Source: Frankia sp. AiPa1 (GTDB taxonomy: Bacteria; Actinomycetota; Actinomycetes; Frankiales; Frankiaceae). Taken from it: 60,313 nt of DNA. Location: NCBI RefSeq assembly GCF_023243075.1, contig NZ_JALKFZ020000161.1, forward strand, positions 1-60,313, written 5' to 3'. Below the pieces are notes generated by a model, which saw only the letters and a list, made by a program, of their open reading frames with translations, was not told the origin of the DNA and did not search any database. The position numbers and the translations under genes are program-made. The stretch's first letter is position 1. Every line of letters begins with the position of its first letter. Of the stretch, positions 38,835 through 47,370 are shown in pieces.

Positions 38835-39534
38835 ATGACCATCGGTGTGTCGGCCGATCAGTCCGGACGGCGCTGCGGTTCGCTGCTTCCCGCGGCTGAC
38901 GGGGTGCGGGTGGTGTTGTGGCGGCACGGGCAGAGCGTCGCCAACGTCGCCCGGCTGTTCCAAGGCCACGGCGACGGCCCGCTGACCCCCACCGGCCACG
39001 AGCAGGCACGTGTCGCTGCGGATCATCTGATGGCGCTGGCCCCAGCGCGCATCATCACCTCCGACCGTCGCCGCGCCCGCGATACCGCTGCGGCGCTGCA
39101 CGCCCGAACCGACCTTCCCGTCCTCGTCGATCCGCGGCTACGCGAGGCCGACCTCGGCGCCTGGGAAGGCCGCAGCCGCGCCGACATCGCCGCACGTTTC
39201 CCTGACGAGTACGCCCGGTGGAGCCGAGGAGAGGACAGCGCCCGGGGCTGCGGGGAACGGCCCAGCGAGGTCGCCGCCCGCGCTGGCAGCGCTCGCCGTG
39301 CCTGTCGCCGCCATGGCGCCGCGGGCCACGCTGGTCGTGACCAGCCATGGTGGCACAATCCTCGCCATCGCCGGCAGCATGCTCTGCCTGGCCGTTCCCG
39401 ACTGGTACGGCCTTGACCGTGTTCCCAATGCCGGGACCCTCGTTCTCAACGAACCCGCAATAGGGCACCAGCGACCAGACGGGAATCCCTCTTTCTTGCG
39501 TTATTCCGGTCGCATACCGATGTCCATTTTGTAG
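38835..39534 (+). pseudogene. frameshifted histidine phosphatase (phosphoglycerate mutase-like)
   Basis: The N-terminal part has the phosphatase motif VVLWRHGQSVANVARLFQG and TPTGHEQARVAADHL in one frame up to about 39280. The C-terminal part, with the second catalytic His in VVTSHGGTILAIAGSML and LDRVPNAGTLVLNEP, continues in the next frame. The break lies in GCCCGCGCTGGCAGCG, consistent with loss of a GC pair from an ARALAAL-encoding stretch. ATG 38835 has GAAGG upstream. It is a real pseudogene or an assembly error. Confidence 0.8.
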
Positions 39535-39702
39535 GCTAATAAGAAAATTTCTGTAGGGATCGGGCGGGGATGGCGAGTTCACGCGTGCTGCCGGTTTGCG
39601 CTTGTTGGCGAGTGCCAGCGAGTGCGCCGGAAAGGCGGTTGGCGAGTCCTGAGTCGGCTCTACTCTTTGGATTAGCGCGGCAGAGTATGCGGAGTGGTGG
39701 CG

Positions 39703-40431
39703 TCAGCGCAAGACGAGAAGATCCAATTCGTCGATCACCGGGGCGCTTTCGCGGACGGCAGCCGCTCGTAGGCGTACCATTCCGCTCTCATAGTCGGCGT
39801 CGCTTATCAGTTTGAGTGGTGTGTGGGCGTCACGCTGCATCTGCTCGACGACCGTCGCAAGTGAGTCCGCGGTGATCTGGGGGACGGGCTCCAGGGCGAC
39901 CTTATGGAAGCCCGTCGCGGCGAAGATGTCGTTGACCTCTTCGAGGCCGGGGTAGGTGTCAAGGACCGTCACCGCCTCGGGAAAGAATCGAAACAATGTG
40001 ATCTTCTCGTGTCGGCCCGGGAACGCCGATCGGATGAGGGCCGGCGCGCCCGGCCGCAGCACCCGCCGTAGTTCCGCCGCGGCGGCCGGCAGATCGGCAA
40101 CATGATGGATCATTGTGGACAGCCATGCTCCATCAAGGCAGTCGGTGGCAAGAGGGATGGCGGCTGCCTCTCCCGCGAGCATCCGCGGGTAGCTGCACCG
40201 GGCGCGCATCGCCGCGGACGGTTCGATCGCGACGACCTCCGCGCCGTACCAGTCGGTGAAGGCCGCTGACCACGCTCCCGTCCCCGCTCCAAGATCGAGG
40301 ATTCGCATGGTGGGACGGGGCCTCAGGTAGCGACCGACTGCGTCCCGCCAGTGCGCCAGACCATCTCGGGGCGGGTGTCGTGCGGCGCGGAACGCTGCGG
40401 CGGCGGCCTCGTCATAGTCAATACGTCCCAT
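39703..40431 (-). CDS. class I SAM-dependent methyltransferase
   Basis: A 242-residue methyltransferase of the UbiE/Methyltransf_11 type. The SAM-binding loop is MRILDLGAGTGAWSAAF, with the acidic motif II GAEVVAIEPSAAM and the post-motif LDGAWLSTMIHHV. The C-terminal half covers the substrate (LFRFFPEAVTVLDTYPGLEEV). The start is uncertain: ATG 40431 begins just before the conserved part (GRIDYDEAAAAAF); ATG 40494 would add 21 residues. It is downstream of the small gene at 40589 on the same strand. Substrate unknown. Confidence 0.82.
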   Translation of the reverse strand: MGRIDYDEAAAAAFRAARHPPRDGLAHWRDAVGRYLRPRPTMRILDLGAGTGAWSAAFTDWYGAEVVAIEPSAAMRARCSYPRMLAGEAAAIPLATDCLDGAWLSTMIHHVADLPAAAAELRRVLRPGAPALIRSAFPGRHEKITLFRFFPEAVTVLDTYPGLEEVNDIFAATGFHKVALEPVPQITADSLATVVEQMQRDAHTPLKLISDADYESGMVRLRAAAVRESAPVIDELDLLVLR

Positions 40432-40588
40432 GAGGTGCCCCGCTTGTCTGTCGCTCTTTCGCCGTCGCGCTGAGGAGTCGACGACAGTGGCCATCGTCGG
40501 TGCTTCGTGTTTCTGCGGCTGCCTGGACTTTGGCGGGCCGGCCGCGAGTCCTGGGAAGTCCTGGGTGAGGTTCCTGCTGGTAGGAAGG

Positions 40589-40957
40589 TCAGGCTGGCCA
40601 GTCGAGTTGTGAGTCGGGGATGCCGTGCGCACGGCCGTGTTCTTCGGCCTCGGCGCGCCCCTGTGGGTCGCCCCGTAGGTAACGAATAACCCGGTTGGGG
40701 AACACGATGAAGGTCTCCTGGGCGGTATGCAGGTCCACATACCACACAGGCGCGTCATCCAGGGCCTCGCTCAGTTGAGTGGCCAGGGCCTCGGCTTCGG
40801 TATCAGCGATGTCGAAGAAGATCAGCGTCCAGACAGGCGGCTGATCGACGGTGGCGTTCCCGGACGCCGATCGTTGGATCTTCCGGACGGAGAGGGAAAG
40901 ATCGTCCAAGATCGTCCCTGTGCGCAGGCTCTCCGCGATCAGAACTCCGGCGGCCAC
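40589..40957 (-). CDS. hypothetical protein, conserved in actinomycetes
   Basis: A 122-residue soluble protein; recognisable segments are IAESLRTGTILDDLSLSVRKI, VWTLIFFDIADTEAEALATQLSEALDDAPVWYVDLHTAQETFIVFPNRVIRY and a C-terminal EEHGRAHGIPDSQLDW. It resembles a family of uncharacterised actinobacterial proteins; no function is known to me. GTG 40957 is preferred to ATG 40996 because GGGAG lies 7 nt before it. Confidence 0.7.
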   Translation of the reverse strand: MAAGVLIAESLRTGTILDDLSLSVRKIQRSASGNATVDQPPVWTLIFFDIADTEAEALATQLSEALDDAPVWYVDLHTAQETFIVFPNRVIRYLRGDPQGRAEAEEHGRAHGIPDSQLDWPA

Positions 40958-41059
40958 TCGCGGCTCCCTGGGGTCAAGGGCAGGTCCGGCAGTCATGCCC
41001 GTCGAGCTTATTCGTCAGTCGCGGAGTGGCGCTCGCGACCTCGATGGTCATCGAGTAGC

Positions 41060-41345
41060 GCGAGAACGGGTTGGATGTCGCGGGCGAACTGTTCGCCGGG
41101 GCCGACCGTGGACCGCCTGGCAGGGCTCGCGGGCACCGGGCGGGCGTTGGAGTTCGCCATCGGAACCGGCCGGGTGCCGTCCCCCTCGCCGAGCGAGGAG
41201 TGCCCGTCACCGGGATCGAGCTGTCCCGCCCAATGATCGACCGGCTACGCGGCAAGGCGGACGAGGCGACGATCCCGGTCGTCGCCGGAGACATGGCGAC
41301 GGAGGTCCGCCCCTGGCATCTACACGCTCGTCTACCTCGGTGCGG
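41060..41345 (+). pseudogene. methyltransferase remnant
   Basis: GPTVDRLAGLAGTGRALEFAIGTGRV in one frame, PLAERGVPVTGIELSRPMIDRLRGKADEATIPVVAGDMAT in the next, and YTLVYLG in a third, read in this order, reconstruct the SAM-binding half of a class I methyltransferase. At least two frameshifts and the loss of the second half show that it is dead. Confidence 0.7.
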
Positions 41346-41500
41346 CCGCCGATCGTGCCACCGCAGGTGCTCGCCGTCGAAGGCGGCGCAGCAGATCGCC
41401 ATGCACAATCCCGGCGGCGTGCACGCCCCCCGGATCGGCGGCAGGTCGAGCACGTGCCGCAGCGCCGCGATGTCGGTGATGTCCGCCCGGGCTGACGGAA

Positions 41501-42223
41501 TCAGGGCTGGCGGCTCGGGGAAGCCAGCCACGAGGCGACGCCGTCCAGGGCTCGGGCCACCGTGAACTCGTAGAACTCCAGGTCAAGGAGCACGGCAGGC
41601 CGGGGGTCACGGCAGGCCGGGGGTCACGGGCTCGGGCGAGGGCGTCGACGCTGGCCGCGGCGAGGCCGGGCCGCCCGGCGTCCCGGAAGTCGCTGAGCAC
41701 CTCGGCCATCCGGCCGCGGGTCTCCGGCCGCTCGTCCCGGTCGTCCTCCACCGCGACCATCATGAACGCGGTATTCAGCAGGAAGCGGTATACCAGGGTG
41801 GCATCGGCACCGAACCCGGCCCGCTGCAGCACCTGGATGCCCCGGTCGATCGTGGGCAGGGCGGCCGGCACGGTGGGTCCCATCAGCACCACCCGCCGGG
41901 CGAGGCCCCGGAACTGACCGCAGCACGTCGCGCCCGTCATGCAGCAGGTGGGTGAACCAGTCCCGCCACTCCAGGTCGGCGTCCGGAACCGGGATGAGCG
42001 CGATGACCCGGTTGGTGATGGCGTCGAGGACCGCCTCCCGGTCGCCGACGTGATGGTAGATGACGCCGGGCCAGACCTCGAGGGCGGCGGCGAGCTGGCG
42101 AATCGATCAGCCGTCCAGGCCCGACCCGCGGGTCAGCTCGAATGTCACGTCCACGATCTTGTCGGCCGTCATCGGCGGTAGGCCGGCGGCCGGACGCGAT
42201 CGCGAGGAGCTGGGCCGGTCCAT
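41501..42223 (-). pseudogene. TetR/AcrR-family regulator pseudogene
   Basis: The minus strand encodes a recognisable TetR protein: MTADKIVDVTFELTRGSGLDG, then an in-frame TGA (42107-42109) where Trp is expected, then SIRQLAAALEVWPGVIYHHVGDREAVLDAI (helix-turn-helix). After a frameshift near 41940 follow RVVLMGPTVPAALPTIDRG and LVYRFLLNTAFMMVAVEDD. After a 17-bp duplication come LLDLEFYEFTVARALDGVASWLAS and the stop at 41501. There are at least three inactivating lesions. Confidence 0.85.
41591..41624. repeat. 17-bp tandem duplication inside the TetR pseudogene
   Basis: CACGGCAGGCCGGGGGT occurs twice in direct succession. Removing one copy restores the frame between the middle and C-terminal parts of the TetR protein, so this duplication is one of the inactivating events. 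Confidence 0.9.
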
Positions 42224-42543
42224 GTGGTCACCCTAACGGCCGTTCCTGAGGCGAAGACACCTTCGCCCGGGTCGGCCGCGCTGCTGCTGCGCGCCGCCCT
42301 GGCGGCCGCCGCGGTCTCCTGACCGGCCGTTTTACTCCTTCTCGCCGGCACCCCCACCACACGTTCATCTGCTTTTATCGCCGCCGATATCGGGTATGTC
42401 TAGATCAGGCTCGTCGTGCGGTCGCGGTCGGAGCGCCGGTTACCCGCGCCATGATTGTCGAAAGCGGGGCGTCACGAATGACCAGGGCCATCGGCGGCGT
42501 GGGGCGCATCGGTGCGAGGTTTGTCCCCGTTGGGTCCGTCGCC
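42224..42543. other. intergenic region before the AMIN-like lipoprotein
   Basis: No separate gene is seen in these 320 bp. The frame of the lipoprotein is open from 42451, so part may belong to that gene if an earlier start is used. Confidence 0.4.
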
Positions 42544-43239
42544 ATGCGGTCCGTCGCGCTCGTCACAGCGATCGCGGCTCTTGCGTTGCTGGCCGCGTGC
42601 GGCGGCTCCTCGCCCAGGAACGCGGCACAGCCGTCACCGTCGGTGTTGAGCCCTGCCTCGCCTTCGGCGTCCGCGAGTGCCTCATCCCGGCCGGGCGCCG
42701 CCGGTGCGGAGGGTGGGGCCGGTGCGAACGGGACGCCCACGGGACCATCCGGTGGTATGACCACGGGAGCACGATCCGATGCCCGTAGCTGGTCGAGCCA
42801 GCCGGCGTCGGCCCCGGCGTCGGCCCCGGCGTCGGCCCCGATTTCGCCCGCCCGGGTGGTGTCGCTGCGTAGCGCTCCGAACAAGGAGAACGGTGTGCGG
42901 TACGAACGCCTGGTGGTCGAGTTCGCCGGGGGGACGCCGGGCTATCGGGCGCAGTACGTCAAGGAAGTGGTCCGTCCCGGTTCCGGGGCTCCGCTCGCGC
43001 TCGTCGGCCAGGCGCATCTCGAACTGGTTCTGAGCTCCGCGACCGCTCACGACGGCAACGGTGCGTCCACGCTGGTCACCTCGGCGGCCGGCCAGGATTC
43101 GTCCGCGGGGCTGAGCTACGCCGTGGCCGGGGACTTCGAGGGCATGGTGCACATCGGCGTCGGGCTCGGGCGCGTCACCGAATTCCGCGTTCTCCGGCTG
43201 ACCGCACCGGACCGGCTGGCGATCGACTTCCGCGTCTGA
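42544..43239 (+). CDS. lipoprotein with AMIN-like domain
   Basis: A 231-residue exported lipoprotein: signal MRSVALVTAIAALALLAACG with lipobox LAAC. A Ser/Ala/Pro/Gly linker of about 90 residues includes an ASAPASAPASAP run, and a C-terminal beta-rich domain follows (from VVSLRSAPNKENGVRYERLVVEFAGG to RVLRLTAPDRLAIDFRV). The end pattern L..PDRLAIDF is typical of AMIN and AMIN-like domains, which bind cell-wall glycans in known cases. ATG 42544 is chosen on signal-peptide grounds although no ribosome binding site is visible; ATG 42478 and ATG 42451 are alternatives. Confidence 0.8.
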   Translation: MRSVALVTAIAALALLAACGGSSPRNAAQPSPSVLSPASPSASASASSRPGAAGAEGGAGANGTPTGPSGGMTTGARSDARSWSSQPASAPASAPASAPISPARVVSLRSAPNKENGVRYERLVVEFAGGTPGYRAQYVKEVVRPGSGAPLALVGQAHLELVLSSATAHDGNGASTLVTSAAGQDSSAGLSYAVAGDFEGMVHIGVGLGRVTEFRVLRLTAPDRLAIDFRV

Positions 43240-43259
43240 GTCGCTGACGCCCTGGCGCG

Positions 43260-45146
43260 TCAATGCCGACGGGGCGCGTTCTGCGTGGCGGGTTGGGGTT
43301 CGACCGGGAGGGTGGGCTCCGGACGGGGGATGTCGGGTTGGGCGCTCGGTGCGACGGTGGGTGGCGGAGGGGTCGGAACGGGGGATGTTGTCACCGTCGA
43401 CGGCGGTGGCGGGTCTGTCACGTGCGCGGTCTGCCCTGAGCTGCCCGTGGTGCCCGACGGTCCCGAGGGCTTCTGTGCTCCGCCCCCCGGGTCAGTTCCC
43501 GCGCCGGCGCCGGCTCCGGCTCCGGCTGTGAGCGATCCGGATGCGGGATCGTCGGAGCCGACCGGCGTCGGTCGCGGCCGTGGGGGCGCGGCCGGCAAGG
43601 GACGAGCCGCGGCGGCTCCGGCCTGCCCGGGCAGGCCTGCGGGCTGCTTGGAGAGACTCATCTGCCGGACGCCGATGATCAGTACGAGTCCTGGGCTGGA
43701 CGGATCATTGATCCAGACCTGGCCCGCATCCACATCCGCGCCGTCGCCGTCGCCGTCGCCGTCGCCCGTGGCGGTGACCGTGATGGCCGCGTCGACGCCG
43801 GATGTGGGCGGAACAGCCGATCCAAGCGTGACCGGCGCGACGAAGCGTCCCGCGCGGCGGTCGAAGACGAGGACCGCACGCGCGTCCTGGTCGGGAATGT
43901 AGAGGCGCTCGTCCTGCCAGACAGGAGGCGTCAGGCGGCGAGCTGCCACGGGAGTCGAAACCGTCCCGTCTCGTTCCGTACCGCCCGTTCGCAGGATCGG
44001 ATCGTTTCCGGCGGCACTGGTTCCGGCAACGGACGGACCGGCTGGCCGGTCGACGTCGGGTAGCGCGGGCGTGGGCGGCGTGGGCGGTACAGGCGTGCCC
44101 GGTGCGGGCTGGGTCGGCGCGGTCATGGTCGAAACGGTCGGCGCAGGCGCAGGCGCAGGCGCAGGCGCAGGCGCAGGCGCAGGCGCAGGCGCGGTCGGGG
44201 GAGTCATGCGACCCCTCACGGCACCGTCGCCGCCTGATCGGACGGTGTCGTCCCTCGCGGCTCCCACACCGGCGGAAGGGGCAGCGCCGGCTGGCACACC
44301 GAAGTACGTCGCCGCGCCGCGGGCGATATCGACGAGGATCAGGCGCCCGGTGTCCGTGTCGATCACGGCGGTGATCCCGGCCGGTGAGTGGGCGGAGGCT
44401 ACCAGTGCGAAGGGAGCCGGGCCGATCTCAGCGGTCGCCGACAGGGCGAGCGTGACCGGCCGTCCTGTGCGTCCGCCCACCATCGGAGTCACCGTTCCGG
44501 CTGTGCTGTCGAGAACCACCGGCTGATCGCCCGCGAGCACCACGTCGATGGCATGGCCTGGCGGGGCCACCCGCACCGGTGCGGCCGGTACGCCCCGCAC
44601 GATCGAGAGCACGGTTCCGCGGGTACGCACGGGTGCCCACAACGTTCCGTCCGCCGTCTGGGCCATGGCTCCGAGGGGACCGCCGAGGTCGAGGAACGGC
44701 CCCAGGGGAGTCAGACGCCTGCGGTCCAGGCGGAGAAGCCGCCCGTCCGCCCCATCCGCTACATAGACGGCGTCGGGAGCCACGGTGATGATGGCCCCGG
44801 CGGGCAGGGCGACGGAGCACGCCGGGGCCAGCCGCTGCGGCTCCATCAGATGGAGCAACCGGGCGTCCGCGTCGGCGACCAGCAGGTTCGCCCCGTCGGG
44901 TCGGACCGTCAGATGGTGGCCCGCCGCACCCGCAATGGTGATCGCCGCGTCTGCCCGCCCGGTGGTGCTCTGCAGGTGGGTCACGACGCCGGCCGTGTCC
45001 CAGGGCAGCCAGACATCGCCATCGGAGGAACCTGCGATGACCGGCGCAGCGCCCGAGGTGGAGATCAGGATCACTCCGGCGAGGCAGGCCGCCGCCGAGG
45101 CTGCCGCGACCGCGGCTGTCCTGCGCCACCCTTGCCGGAACACCAC
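43260..45146 (-). CDS. exported, repeat-rich protein with beta-propeller-like region
   Basis: A 628-residue protein with an N-terminal hydrophobic helix (TAAVAAASAAACLAGVILIS) that is a signal peptide or anchor. Residues about 40-270 have YncE/NHL-like beta repeats (VWLPWDTAGVVTHLQSTTG; HHLTVRPDGANLLVADADARLLHL; AVYVADGADGRLLRLDRRRL). Pro/Ala-rich spacers follow, including an exact Ala-Pro repeat and a Gly-Asp run, and the last 120 residues are Pro/Thr/Gly-rich and disordered, possibly spanning the cell wall. I do not recognise the family. It is divergent from the moxR operon, where actinobacteria often keep a large exported protein. Confidence 0.75.
   Translation of the reverse strand: MVFRQGWRRTAAVAAASAAACLAGVILISTSGAAPVIAGSSDGDVWLPWDTAGVVTHLQSTTGRADAAITIAGAAGHHLTVRPDGANLLVADADARLLHLMEPQRLAPACSVALPAGAIITVAPDAVYVADGADGRLLRLDRRRLTPLGPFLDLGGPLGAMAQTADGTLWAPVRTRGTVLSIVRGVPAAPVRVAPPGHAIDVVLAGDQPVVLDSTAGTVTPMVGGRTGRPVTLALSATAEIGPAPFALVASAHSPAGITAVIDTDTGRLILVDIARGAATYFGVPAGAAPSAGVGAARDDTVRSGGDGAVRGRMTPPTAPAPAPAPAPAPAPAPAPTVSTMTAPTQPAPGTPVPPTPPTPALPDVDRPAGPSVAGTSAAGNDPILRTGGTERDGTVSTPVAARRLTPPVWQDERLYIPDQDARAVLVFDRRAGRFVAPVTLGSAVPPTSGVDAAITVTATGDGDGDGDGADVDAGQVWINDPSSPGLVLIIGVRQMSLSKQPAGLPGQAGAAAARPLPAAPPRPRPTPVGSDDPASGSLTAGAGAGAGAGTDPGGGAQKPSGPSGTTGSSGQTAHVTDPPPPSTVTTSPVPTPPPPTVAPSAQPDIPRPEPTLPVEPQPATQNAPRRH
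44143..44190 (-). repeat. eight hexamer repeats encoding Ala-Pro
   Basis: Eight exact GCAGGC hexamers on the plus strand encode the Ala-Pro run of the exported protein on the minus strand. Pure repeats of this kind are prone to copy-number change. Confidence 0.85.
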
Positions 45147-46304
45147 GCTCGGCTCTCTCCTATGCGTTCAGGCCCCGGGTGGGGCCGGACCTGACTGCCT
45201 CGGCCGATCAGGGCACGGGGACGCGCATGGCCCGCGTGCCGGGTCATCCGCCGGGCGCGGAAGCTGGCGACCTCCGGTACTGGACCAACGCTGGCCAGTC
45301 GGGCGCCACGGGCGAGAAAGCCGTGCGTGTTCGCAGTACTCCGGCGAGTCGATAGGCCACCGCGTCTGTCGATAGGCCACTGCGAAAGGCCACTGCGTCC
45401 GGCGGAGGGCCAACTGCGTCCGTCAGAAGGCCACTGCGTCCTTCGGAGAGCCAGGACGTCCGTCGAAAGGGCTGCGGCGTCCGTCGGAGGAGCACGGCTG
45501 CGAGATCTGGACGGTGTCCGTGCGAGCGTGCCACCCCGCCCATTCGCACGGACACCGCCCGGTGAGCGCCGTGGGAGGGGCGCAGCACTCACCATGACCC
45601 GTGCGCACTGCCCAATACGCACGGGAAGAAGTTGTTTTTTTGTATGTCCATGTTGCTTGCCGATTGACAGTCCGCCTGTGAGGTCATCCCTCTTGCTGGG
45701 TTAGACGCGGCACCCGCCCGACAGGTTGCGACTCCGCTGATGCCATTCGTGATGTCGTTGCGGCGATATCGTCAACCAGGTCCGGATGGTTGCACCCCGT
45801 GACAGGCATGTCCTGTGGGCGACCATCAGATCAACAACTTGTCCGGGTCATGGCACAACGAAAGTCGCGCGTCCGTCGTCTACCGCTACGGAACGGGAGG
45901 GCACGTATCCGGCGACGGCCGGAGACGCGACCGTTCCCGGGCGGATCCCCCCACCGCCCGTCTGGCGGATCGGGCCGGTCGCCCCCCTCGACTGGCCCGA
46001 TCCGTCTTCCGAACCATCCGGTCATGCCGCCTGTTCGCCCCATACCGTCCCCACGCCCGATTCGCCCGTCAGCTCCTGCAACTCATCCAGCCCACCGGCG
46101 CCCGCACCGCGATGCCCCCGAGCGGGCCCGGCAAGAACGGGCTGTGTCAGGCGACAACAGCCCCGCAGCCCCGCAGCCCTGATCCGCCCTCCTGGCCTCG
46201 GCGCCCCTTCGGAGCCCCGGCGTCCCGATCCTCGCGTCCCGACGTTGTGTCATCCCCGACCCGTAGAAGCCAGATCTCCGACCGCCCATCCGGGATCCCG
46301 ACCC
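45147..46304. other. 1.2-kb divergent region with degenerate tandem repeats
   Basis: No stand-alone gene is called. A plus-strand frame is open into moxR, but it is Arg/Pro/Ser-rich and unlike protein. The region holds about six degenerate copies of a 21-22-bp unit at 45352-45500, a lower-G+C patch at 45610-45850 suitable for promoters, and the leader for moxR at its right end. Confidence 0.5.
45352..45500. repeat. degenerate 21-22-bp tandem repeat array
   Basis: About six copies follow the pattern AGGCCACTGCGTCCGTCGGA with substitutions and 1-2-bp indels. The non-triplet period and indels argue against coding. The array lies between the exported-protein gene and the moxR operon. Confidence 0.65.
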
Positions 46305-46319
46305 AAGGAGCGCACGGTG

Positions 46320-46367
46320 ATGAACAGGCCTACCGTCTCCCCCGATCCGACCAGGTGCCTGGCATGA
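46320..46367 (+). CDS. 15-residue leader peptide overlapping the moxR start
   Basis: MNRPTVSPDPTRCLA, preceded by a perfect AAGGAG (46305-46310); a GTG immediately upstream (46317) is an alternative start. Its stop TGA overlaps the moxR ATG as ATGA (46364-46367), while moxR itself has only a weak ribosome binding site. This arrangement would make moxR translation depend on reading this leader. The other possibility is that it is the true moxR N-terminus separated by a frameshift. Confidence 0.5.
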   Translation: MNRPTVSPDPTRCLA

Positions 46368-47368
46368 CCGGACGAGACGAGGGCACCGGACCGGTGCGCG
46401 GCGACGAGGTCGGGATGGCCGAGTTCTCGGCGGTCTTCCGCGACGTGGTGGCGAACGTCGAGAAGGTGATCCGAGGTAAGCGCGATGTCGTCGAGCTCGC
46501 CACGATCTGCATGTTCGCCGAGGGGCACCTGCTCATCGAAGACGTTCCGGGGCTCGGCAAGACGTCACTCGCCCGCAGCCTCGCCGCGTCGGTGAACGCG
46601 GGCAGCCAGCGGATCCAGTTCACTCCCGACCTGCTGCCGGCCGACATCACGGGCACGATGGTCTACAACCAGCGAGCGAACGAGTTCGGCTTCCGCGCCG
46701 GTCCGGTGTTCACCAACCTGGTGATCGGCGACGAGATCAACCGGGCGTCACCGAAAACGCAGTCGGCCTTGCTGGAGGTGATGGAGGAGGGGCGGGTCAC
46801 CTCCGACGGGACCAGCTACTCGGTGCCCCGCCCGTTCATGGTCGTGGCCACGCAGAATCCGATCGACATGGACGGCACCTACAGCCTGCCCGAAGCACAG
46901 CTGGACCGTTTCCTCATGCGGCTGCGGATGGGCTACCCGTCGCTTGACGCCGAGCTGGAGATCCTGGAAGGCACCCAGGTGGGCCGAGCGGTGGACGATC
47001 TGGAGCCGGTGATGCGGGCTGAGGACGTCGTGGCCCGATCGGCCCAGACGCTGGCCGTTCATGTCGCCCCCAACCTGCGCCGCTACCTGGTCCAGTTGGT
47101 CGTGGCCACGCGCACCATTCCCGACATCGTCCGGTTGGGTGCGAGCCCCCGGGGCAGCATCGCGCTGCTGCGCGCGGTGCAGGTCCGCGCGGCCGCCCAG
47201 GGCCGGGCCTTCGCCACGCCCGACGACGCGAAGGCGGTGGCCGGCGCGGTACTGGCGCATCGCCTCGTGCTCAGCCCGGAGGCGGAGCTGCGCCGTGTCC
47301 TCGCCGAAGACGTGATCGACGAGATCCTGCAGTCGGTTCCGTCGCCTCGCCGGCTCGTCGGGATCTGA
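46364..47368 (+). CDS. MoxR-family AAA+ ATPase
   Basis: A 334-residue ATPase that acts as a chaperone for assembly or metal insertion of partner proteins, often with DUF58 and transglutaminase-like proteins as here. Motifs: Walker A EDVPGLGKTSLA, Walker B LVIGDEINRASPKTQSALLEVMEE, sensor 1 VVATQNPIDMDGTYSLPEAQLDRF, and the lid helix SPRGSIALLRAVQ. Length is normal. ATG 46364 overlaps the stop of a short leader. The DUF58 gene starts 2 nt after its stop, so the two are one operon. Confidence 0.93.
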   Translation: MTGRDEGTGPVRGDEVGMAEFSAVFRDVVANVEKVIRGKRDVVELATICMFAEGHLLIEDVPGLGKTSLARSLAASVNAGSQRIQFTPDLLPADITGTMVYNQRANEFGFRAGPVFTNLVIGDEINRASPKTQSALLEVMEEGRVTSDGTSYSVPRPFMVVATQNPIDMDGTYSLPEAQLDRFLMRLRMGYPSLDAELEILEGTQVGRAVDDLEPVMRAEDVVARSAQTLAVHVAPNLRRYLVQLVVATRTIPDIVRLGASPRGSIALLRAVQVRAAAQGRAFATPDDAKAVAGAVLAHRLVLSPEAELRRVLAEDVIDEILQSVPSPRRLVGI

Positions 47369-47370
47369 GC

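Noticed and set aside
45815..46363. Long N-terminal extension of MoxR
   Set aside because: The composition is not protein-like, and MoxR proteins normally start close to the position chosen.
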